This document shows, one piece after another, positions 1 to 5,174 of a stretch of DNA of 7,642 nt (its first letter is position 1; every line of letters begins with the position of its first letter). The DNA is from Verrucomicrobiota bacterium (GTDB taxonomy: Bacteria > Verrucomicrobiota > Verrucomicrobiia > Chthoniobacterales > UBA10450). The stretch is taken from the NCBI GenBank assembly GCA_003217835.1, contig QHMQ01000081.1, positions 1 to 7,642 on the forward strand, given 5' to 3'. The notes under the pieces are model-generated. The model saw only the letters and a program-made list of their open reading frames with translations. It was not told the DNA's origin and ran no database searches. The translations under genes and the position numbers were made by a program.

Positions 1-915
1 GGACTCTACTGCTGGGCAATTTTGATCGCTGCGTTTCAGCCCGTCCTGCCGATTTCTGCCGTCAACGAGGCTCATAATGCTGCTTTTTGGAAGACAATCA
101 AAGAACATAATTTCGCGGTGCCCTCGCACGAATCGGCAGGTGCGCTCGCTCTTGAAATAACAGACCTGGCGGGTTCGACTGATCCATCGCTCCGGGACAG
201 CTGCGGGTACGAAATCCTGGCAAATTGGATCTATCGCAACAATTTGCTCACTGGCGAACAGCTTGAGGCGCTTCGCGCTAAATTGCTGCCGGTGATGATC
301 TCTCACATTGGCGAGTCAGAAAACGACACGGTGTTTGGTCGTTCCTTTTCCGCCCTCTACATGTCGATCTTGGCTGCGCAGGATTTGCAGAAGCCGTTCT
401 TATCGGACTCTGCATTCAAAGAAACGCTAGAGACTGCGTTGCAGTGCTATGCTAGCGAAAAGGATGTGCGGGGATATGTCCCGGTGAAAGGATGGGCGCA
501 CGCCACTGCTCATGTCGCAGACCTATTGAAGTTTCTTGCCCGCAATCCAAAGCTTTCTGGAGAAGATCAAAAGAAAATTATTGCGGCAATTGCCCAGCGC
601 TGCCGAACCGTCCCTTCCGTTTTCGTTTGGGGTGAGGACAGGCGAATCGCCGCAGCATTATTGTCGATCGTTGACGGGAAGGATTTCGACCAATCGAGTT
701 TTGATGAGTGGTTCAAGGCACTTATCGCGGAGAACAACCATCTTTGGAAAGAGCCTAAGATCGACATCCCGGAGTACGTGAGGGTGCGGACGCAGAGTAA
801 TGTTCTGGTTCAACTCGTCGCAAAAATTGCCGCCCAAAAAGAGAATGATGCTGCGCGAAGGTTTAGGGACGCCTTGAATGAAGTCCTCAGTCGAATGGAT
901 CATCCTGGTCAGTGA
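1..915 (+). CDS. DUF2785-family protein, 5' end outside window
   Basis: The frame is open from base 1 to a TGA at 913-915, giving 304 visible residues. Numbering from the TTG at 22, the middle carries the pattern I associate with DUF2785: RSFSAL near 107-112, then EKDVRGYVPVKGWAHATAHV near 146-165. The rest is mostly helical with no obvious catalytic triad. The family's biochemical role is not known to me. The codons before the TTG read GLYCWAI and continue into LIAAFQPVLPISA, which looks like the hydrophobic core of a signal peptide or membrane anchor. The true start is therefore probably just left of the window and the TTG is internal, so export is inferred. The next reading frame, a permease remnant, begins 66 bases downstream on the same strand. 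The family call comes from memory of its motif; I am fairly sure of it and have no functional assignment. Confidence 0.75.
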   Translation, partial: GLYCWAILIAAFQPVLPISAVNEAHNAAFWKTIKEHNFAVPSHESAGALALEITDLAGSTDPSLRDSCGYEILANWIYRNNLLTGEQLEALRAKLLPVMISHIGESENDTVFGRSFSALYMSILAAQDLQKPFLSDSAFKETLETALQCYASEKDVRGYVPVKGWAHATAHVADLLKFLARNPKLSGEDQKKIIAAIAQRCRTVPSVFVWGEDRRIAAALLSIVDGKDFDQSSFDEWFKALIAENNHLWKEPKIDIPEYVRVRTQSNVLVQLVAKIAAQKENDAARRFRDALNEVLSRMDHPGQ

Positions 916-929
916 GTCCGAAATTGTCA

Positions 930-959
930 TATCAATGTCCTACTCCTCGAACGTTGATA
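930..959. repeat. Imperfect inverted repeat downstream of the DUF2785 gene
   Basis: TATCAATGT at 930-938 faces ACGTTGATA at 951-959 across a 12-base spacer, giving nine pairs including one G-T wobble. It lies 15 bases after the DUF2785 stop and 22 bases before the permease-remnant ATG. No T-run follows on the plus strand, so it is a poor intrinsic terminator. It could be an operator-like palindrome or chance. Confidence 0.25.
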
Positions 960-981
960 GAAACAACATTAACCGGAGATA

Positions 982-1233
982 ATGAGTCAGCTCTTTTTAG
1001 CAGCGCCCCAGCTGCGCAAGTCGCCCGGCTTCATGCTTCTCGCGGTCCTAACACTCGGCCTGGGATTGGGACTTAATGCGACGATCTTCAGTTTGATCGA
1101 CGAATTTTTTCTAAAGGGGCTCCGGTTTCCAGAAGCTGATCGGATTGTTCGAATCTACGCAACCTGAGATGTTCGATCTCTTGATTCATTCGTTAGGAAA
1201 TTCTCTGAGGATCGACATGCTCATGAAGTGATA
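982..1233 (+). pseudogene. Remnant of an ADOP/MacB-type FtsX-like permease (N-terminal part only)
   Basis: The ATG at 982 is preceded by GGAG at 975-978, a short-spaced Shine-Dalgarno. The first 61 codons give the classic N-terminus of MacB-like permeases and the acidobacterial/verrucomicrobial 'ADOP' proteins: a QLRKSPGFMLLAVLTLGLGL membrane entry, a NATIFSLIDEFFLKGL segment, then FPEADRIVRIYAT. A TGA at 1165-1167 interrupts the frame. Beyond it the same frame reads SLDSFVRKFSEDRHAHEV, resembling the S-V-P-K-F...YRD...VF stretch that I recall following this point in intact homologues. The frame ends at TAA 1234-1236. Intact members are about 800 residues, so only about a tenth remains and both ABC-permease domains are gone. 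The tail overlaps the 3' end of the convergent ammonium transporter. A functional single-helix peptide of 61 residues is possible but less likely than a decayed gene. Confidence 0.75.
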
Positions 1234-2660
1234 TAACCCTCTTCGCCATGTTCGTTGATGTCGAGACCTTGTCGCTCGATTTCAGGCGCGATGCGTAGGC
1301 CGATTGCGCCGCGAACGATCGCACCAATGACCGCACTGCCGACAACGGCGACGGCGATCGTGATGGCGATCGCTTTCAGTTGTTCAACCCATAACGCGCG
1401 TCCGGCGAGTTTCGCTAAATTCGGATTCACCGAGGCGGTTGCCAAAACTCCGGTCAGAAACGCGCCGAGCGTTCCTCCAACCGCATGAATGCCGAACGTG
1501 TCGAGCGCGTCATCATAGTGGAACCAGGATTTTAGTTTTGTGCAGGCAAAGAATGGGACAATCCCGGCAGCGACGCCGGTGATGACTGCGCCGGTTGGAT
1601 CGACGTATCCGCACGCTGGTGTGATTACAACCAGCCCACCAAGCGCACCGGAACAAAATCCGAGCACGCTTGGTTTGCCCCGCAGCGCGTACTCGAGCAT
1701 CGCCCACGTGAATGAGGCAACAGCCGTAGCCAGAGTCGTCGTCATAAACGCGTTCGCGGCGATTCCATCCGGCGCGAGAGCGCTCCCGGCGTTAAAGCCG
1801 TACCAACCTACCCAAAGTAATCCGGTCCCGACCATGCAAAGGACCATGCTATGCGGCGCCATGACTTCTTTTCTAAATCCGAGTCGATGGCCTAGAAGAA
1901 TGCAAAGAACCAGTGCTGACCAACCGGAAGACATGTGCACCACAGTTCCGCCGGCAAAATCGATGGCGGTGATTTTCGCAGCCGGATTCCAGAGGCCATT
2001 CATCCATCCATCGATTCCCCACACCATGTGGGCGATCGGGAAATAAACGGCGAACATCCACACGGCGACAAAAACAAGCACGGCCGCGAATTTCATCCGC
2101 TCCGCGACCGCACCAATGATCAATGCCGGCGTGATGATCGCGAACATGAGTTGATACATCGCGAAGACATTTTGCGAAACCCAATACGAATAATCGCCAT
2201 TCGGACGCGCATCGACGCCATGGAGAAAAGCGAACTTCAGTCCGCCGAGAAACGCGGAACCGCGCGAGAAGACAAGTGAATAACCGGCCGCCCACCAAAG
2301 AATCGTGACCAGACCCGCAATACCGAGACATTGCGCAAGGACGGAAAGAACGTTCTTCGCCCGAACAAGGCCGCCATAAAAAAGAGCGAGACCAGGAAGC
2401 GTCATAAAAAGCACGAGCGCCGACGCGGTCATCATCCAGGCGTTGTGACCGGGACCTGGCCCGGGCACGTTCGAGACGACGGCCGCGTTTGTGGCATCGG
2501 CACCGCGCGCTGAATTATTTAGATAAGCTTCGAGATCGGCGACGCGCTGCTCGAGCGATGGCGCGGTCGGAGCGGGAGAAGTGGTTTGCGCCGGTGAGAC
2601 TGCCGCGACTGATAAGAACGCACTGAAGATGAAAGCTCGGGTGAGATTATCGATCTTCAC
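1221..2660 (-). CDS. amt: Amt-family ammonium channel with N-terminal signal peptide
   Basis: A 479-residue inner-membrane ammonium/ammonia channel of the Amt/Mep/Rh family. Residues 1-25 (MKIDNLTRAF...SPAQ) look like a cleavable signal peptide. Residues 35-50 form a short heptad-like stretch (SLEQRVADLEAYLNN). The channel core, with about 11 membrane segments, spans roughly 73-455. The pore signatures are intact: IDFAGGTVVH at 233-242 with Asp234 and His242 (AmtB Asp160 and His168), GWYGFNAGSAL at 285-295 (AmtB Phe215 region), and DTFGIHAVGGT at 387-397 with His392 (AmtB His318). The tail GLDINEHGEEGY is the conserved cytoplasmic terminus that contacts PII proteins. The start codon is GTG (2658-2660), chosen because it opens the signal peptide directly; no Shine-Dalgarno is visible. 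No glnK/glnB gene is adjacent. The gene has its own candidate promoter, and its last bases overlap the permease remnant on the other strand. Confidence 0.95.
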   Translation of the reverse strand: MKIDNLTRAFIFSAFLSVAAVSPAQTTSPAPTAPSLEQRVADLEAYLNNSARGADATNAAVVSNVPGPGPGHNAWMMTASALVLFMTLPGLALFYGGLVRAKNVLSVLAQCLGIAGLVTILWWAAGYSLVFSRGSAFLGGLKFAFLHGVDARPNGDYSYWVSQNVFAMYQLMFAIITPALIIGAVAERMKFAAVLVFVAVWMFAVYFPIAHMVWGIDGWMNGLWNPAAKITAIDFAGGTVVHMSSGWSALVLCILLGHRLGFRKEVMAPHSMVLCMVGTGLLWVGWYGFNAGSALAPDGIAANAFMTTTLATAVASFTWAMLEYALRGKPSVLGFCSGALGGLVVITPACGYVDPTGAVITGVAAGIVPFFACTKLKSWFHYDDALDTFGIHAVGGTLGAFLTGVLATASVNPNLAKLAGRALWVEQLKAIAITIAVAVVGSAVIGAIVRGAIGLRIAPEIERQGLDINEHGEEGYITS

Positions 2661-2667
2661 GGGGAGC

Positions 2668-2697
2668 GTTATACGGCGGGCCGCTCAAGATCGACAA
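2668..2697 (-). promoter_or_regulatory. Candidate sigma70-type promoter for amt
   Basis: Reading the minus strand, TTGTCG (2697-2692) and TATAAC (2673-2668) are separated by 18 bases. They match the -35 and -10 consensus at 4/6 and 5/6 positions. Only seven bases separate the -10 from the GTG start of amt, so transcription would begin at or next to the start codon and give a leaderless or nearly leaderless mRNA. This fits the absence of a Shine-Dalgarno. The -35 lies right on the T-tract of the upstream terminator. It is a consensus match only. Confidence 0.35.
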
Positions 2698-2747
2698 GAA
2701 AACTCCGCCGAGCGACTGGCCGGGCCGGGTTAAGGCCTCGGCGGAGT
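2695..2747 (-). terminator. Rho-independent terminator after the PDZ-protein gene
   Basis: ACTCCGCCGAG (2747-2737 on the minus strand) pairs perfectly with CTCGGCGGAGT (2712-2702). The loop is 24 bases, can partly pair further, and is followed on the minus strand by TTTTCTTG. It starts seven bases after the stop codon of the PDZ gene. The stem is strong and GC-rich; the T-tract is short and interrupted, and the loop is longer than usual. It would separate the PDZ gene from amt. Confidence 0.65.
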
Positions 2748-2754
2748 CCCTGCC

Positions 2755-3801
2755 TCAAATCAGACCAGTGCGAAATGCTTCCGCCTTATGTGGAAGCAAT
2801 TGCAACGAGACTTGCTCTAATGAAGACTCAGAAGCTTCATCTTGATCGTCATTCGCGTCAGCTGAGTCGTCATCCTTATCGATGCCGGCTCGCGGAGCAA
2901 CGGCCGGCAAATCATGTTGCTGCAACTTGTCGTAACGCTCGCGAACCTCCGGAGGAACCTTATCTAGGTCCTCCTTTGTTTCGACCGGACCGCTGAAGAG
3001 CAGTTTACCTTGGGGATCTTTGGCCGTGAGCAGTTTTTTCCCATCCACTGCCTCCAATTTCATCTCGCCTTTTTCATCGGAGAAAACGATCTGTGCTTTG
3101 CCAATATCGATCTTGGTGGCCCTCAACGCGCCGTTATCCCTTGTCAAAATGTGGACGTCTTGCGCGGCACGACGGGCTTCATCGCGCGCGCGTCTCGCCT
3201 CCTCGTGCGCTTTCATCACCGCATCGTGAATCATGCCATGCTTGGCGTCCCCTAATTGATCTTTGAAATCGTTGAACTGCTCGCCCACTGCACCGAACCC
3301 TTGATCGCCGAAGGGAAAACCTGAATGCTGATGGTGCCCTGGACCGAATTCCCATCGTTCTGGCACTTCTTTTTTCGTTAGCTTAACGGTTATTTTTTGC
3401 TCCTGGCCTTTGCGCAAGATAGTGAGCGTCACGTTCGTTCTTTCCGAAAAACTGCGGACGAGCTTGGAAAGCTGGTTTGGATTGATCAGGATTTGATCAT
3501 TCAACATTTTGATGATGTCGTTCTGCTGCACGCCAGCCGCGGCTGCCGGGCCATCTGGCACAATGTAGTCAACGACCAGTCCAAAGCCTTTCGCCAAGCC
3601 CAATTGCTCGCTCACAACGCTCGGCACTTCGGACGTCTCGACGCCTAGAAATGTGACTGGCACTTTCGGCATCTTTTCGTGTCGCTCCGGCAGTGCCGGT
3701 GGCGCAGACGGAGCCGGCGGGCTTGGCGGCGAAGGTTGCGCAAATCCTGCAATCGGCAGGAGAGCGGCGACTGCGATGATTACAACGGATTTTGTTTTCA
3801 T
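2755..3801 (-). CDS. Secreted PDZ-domain protein, no protease domain
   Basis: A 348-residue exported protein of unknown specific function. Residues 1-22 (MKTKSVVIIAVAALLPIAGF) form a signal peptide, so the ATG at 3799-3801 is the start; the frame is open upstream but the added residues are basic and not signal-like. A Pro/Ala/Ser linker spans about 23-38. A PDZ domain of the HtrA/DegP type covers about 49-142 (FLGVETSEV, GFGLVVDYIVPDGPAAAAGV, NDIIKMLNDQ). After a Gly/His/Phe-rich segment (151-176), residues 195-215 form a strongly charged helix (KAHEEARRARDEARRAAQDV) likely to be a coiled coil. Residues 225-275 look like short beta strands. The tail has an acidic patch (DKDDDSADANDDQDE, 308-322). 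No Ser protease triad is present, so it is more likely a periplasmic binding or scaffold protein that recognises C-termini or unfolded proteins. No clear Shine-Dalgarno is seen. It ends just before a terminator and may be monocistronic. Confidence 0.85.
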   Translation of the reverse strand: MKTKSVVIIAVAALLPIAGFAQPSPPSPPAPSAPPALPERHEKMPKVPVTFLGVETSEVPSVVSEQLGLAKGFGLVVDYIVPDGPAAAAGVQQNDIIKMLNDQILINPNQLSKLVRSFSERTNVTLTILRKGQEQKITVKLTKKEVPERWEFGPGHHQHSGFPFGDQGFGAVGEQFNDFKDQLGDAKHGMIHDAVMKAHEEARRARDEARRAAQDVHILTRDNGALRATKIDIGKAQIVFSDEKGEMKLEAVDGKKLLTAKDPQGKLLFSGPVETKEDLDKVPPEVRERYDKLQQHDLPAVAPRAGIDKDDDSADANDDQDEASESSLEQVSLQLLPHKAEAFRTGLI

Positions 3802-3829
3802 AGTTTTGTTTTGCAAATGTTCAGGAAAA

Positions 3830-3952
3830 TTATTGACCGGAAATCGGAATGAGAAGGATCTCCTCGCTTGGATAGGAAACGCGAAGCGATGCGCCTGTGG
3901 CAGCATTGTGCCACTGCAGCGTCTCATGCGTCTGATAACGGACACGGCGCAT
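3830..3952 (-). CDS. Possible small ORF (40 residues) downstream of the GH26-like gene
   Basis: In the 192-base gap between the GH26-like and PDZ genes the minus strand holds ATG (3952-3950) to TAA (3832-3830). GAGGAG (3961-3956) sits three bases before the ATG, a rather tight spacing. The peptide starts MRRVRYQTHETLQW and ends SYPSEEILLIPISGQ. I do not recognise it. The same frame is open upstream of the ATG through the 3' end of the GH26-like gene and reads sensibly there (IDCKITLWDIAEGYGSEEP). This segment could instead be a C-terminal extension detached by a frameshift, or a longer gene starting inside the hydrolase gene. The leader of the PDZ gene begins right after it, at 3829-3802, and holds AT-rich bases but no convincing promoter. 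Low confidence. Confidence 0.3.
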   Translation of the reverse strand: MRRVRYQTHETLQWHNAATGASLRVSYPSEEILLIPISGQ

Positions 3953-3993
3953 CGGCTCCTCAGAACCGTACCCTTCAGCGATATCCCAAAGCG

Positions 3994-5154
3994 TTATTTT
4001 GCAGTCGATCTCGGAACCGCCCGTAGAATCAGATTGCCTAACCAATTGGCATTGGAGACGCCTTCGCGATATGCATTCAATGATTCGACGGAGGAATTGA
4101 CGCGCAAGTTGCTGTAGGACTGATCGGGGTTTTGCCAGCGTTCGTGCCAATAAACAGCAGCTTTAACGCGCGGATAATGCGTGCGGAAAAGGTCGAGGCC
4201 TTGTTTGATCCACTCAGTTTTCCTGATACCGGGCTCGTTGACCGAAAGTGGAAATTCGCCGGTCGCCCATTCGGCGATCATGATTGGCTTCTTCGGATCG
4301 AGGCCGCACATTTCCTGGTACGGCCAATCCATAAGTGAACCGATATCCGGATTTGGTTCGTCTTTGAACTGCTGGCCGTAAACGCTCAAGCCGAGCCAAT
4401 CCACGTAGTCGGGGCCGGGATAATACGAAGGCGCGAAATTCCAGGTGTCCAGCGGATAGGAGTAATTGTTCGTATGAAACATCCATTTGATGTTTGTCGC
4501 TCCCCGCGCGCGGACGCGATCCACCACGTGGCGATAAGCCGCCTTGAAGTTTTCCGGGCCTTTCCAACTGTCGCGCACATCATCCCATTGATCGCCGCCG
4601 TAATAGATGCCCGACCACGGGAACCAATCACCATTCATTTCCACGCCAAACGCCACAATTAACGGATGACCAAACGCCCGTGCGGCATCGGCCCATTTGT
4701 CGATGTAAGCATCCCATTTCCCAGTGATGATGTCGTTCAGATTAAACTTGTCGGGGCCACGATTTTGTTCATAGGGCCGGTCCCACGGCGACCAGAAAAC
4801 GAGCGGCAGTGAACCGTGTCGCCAGACTACGTTCAAATTTGCTGTCGGGAAACTTTGCTCACCCCAATAACTCGATGACGCGATGATCGCCTGATGTTTG
4901 CCAACCATTGTCTCGAAATCCTCGATCATCTCCAGTGTCACGTCGTCTTCCTCGTCTCCAAAATCCATGAATGCGCCCGTATACGCGCTCCGTTCGGGAA
5001 TGACAATCTCGACCGGGCCATTTGGATCGACATACACTTGCGGCGTATTCTTGCGACAAGCGGAGAGCCCCATCAGCGCCGGGAAAAGAACTAACAAGAC
5101 ATTCGCTGAGCGCACAGGCAGGATGTATGTGATCCGGCGTCTCGGCAGTTTCAT
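3994..5154 (-). CDS. GH26-like glycoside hydrolase lipoprotein
   Basis: A 386-residue exported hydrolase of the GH26 (beta-mannanase-like) TIM-barrel type. The start is the ATG at 5152-5154, because it opens a lipoprotein signal: a basic n-region (MKLPRRR), a hydrophobic core at about 18-30, and lipobox LSAC with Cys33. Residues +2/+3 are Arg-Lys, not Asp, which fits outer-membrane sorting. The likely acid/base is Glu172 in GVEMNGDWFPW (170-180), and the likely nucleophile is Glu295 in IMIAEWATGEF (291-301). Many GH26 mannanases have His just before the acid/base Glu; here it is Val171, as I recall from a related bacterial subgroup. Other aromatics typical of the cleft are present (VVWRHGSLPLVFWSPW, 109-124; AAVYWHERW, 332-340). 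It begins 20 bases after the GT2-fusion stop on the same strand, suggesting one operon. No Shine-Dalgarno is seen. The substrate is inferred to be the polysaccharide made by the neighbouring synthase. Confidence 0.85.
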   Translation of the reverse strand: MKLPRRRITYILPVRSANVLLVLFPALMGLSACRKNTPQVYVDPNGPVEIVIPERSAYTGAFMDFGDEEDDVTLEMIEDFETMVGKHQAIIASSSYWGEQSFPTANLNVVWRHGSLPLVFWSPWDRPYEQNRGPDKFNLNDIITGKWDAYIDKWADAARAFGHPLIVAFGVEMNGDWFPWSGIYYGGDQWDDVRDSWKGPENFKAAYRHVVDRVRARGATNIKWMFHTNNYSYPLDTWNFAPSYYPGPDYVDWLGLSVYGQQFKDEPNPDIGSLMDWPYQEMCGLDPKKPIMIAEWATGEFPLSVNEPGIRKTEWIKQGLDLFRTHYPRVKAAVYWHERWQNPDQSYSNLRVNSSVESLNAYREGVSNANWLGNLILRAVPRSTAK

Positions 5155-5174
5155 TGATGCGAAGATCGAAAAAT

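Noticed and set aside
1169..1231. 20-codon plus-strand ORF starting at the ATG after the permease-remnant stop
   Set aside because: It is short and has no ribosome-binding site; the other frame here resembles the continuing permease better.
1540..2046. Plus-strand open frame of 168 codons inside amt
   Set aside because: It is antisense to the highly conserved Amt core, its translation is low-complexity Pro/Ser/Ala, and no family is recognisable. It is a shadow of the real minus-strand gene.
3802..3945. Upstream ATG at 3945 as the start of the PDZ gene
   Set aside because: It would add 48 basic residues before a perfect signal peptide; the ATG at 3801 is far better supported.
3653..4117. Plus-strand open frame of 154 codons across the PDZ/GH26 gap
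   Set aside because: It is antisense to the signal peptide and Pro-rich linker of the PDZ protein and to the GH26-like C-terminus. Its Gly-rich start is the complement of Pro/Ala codons.
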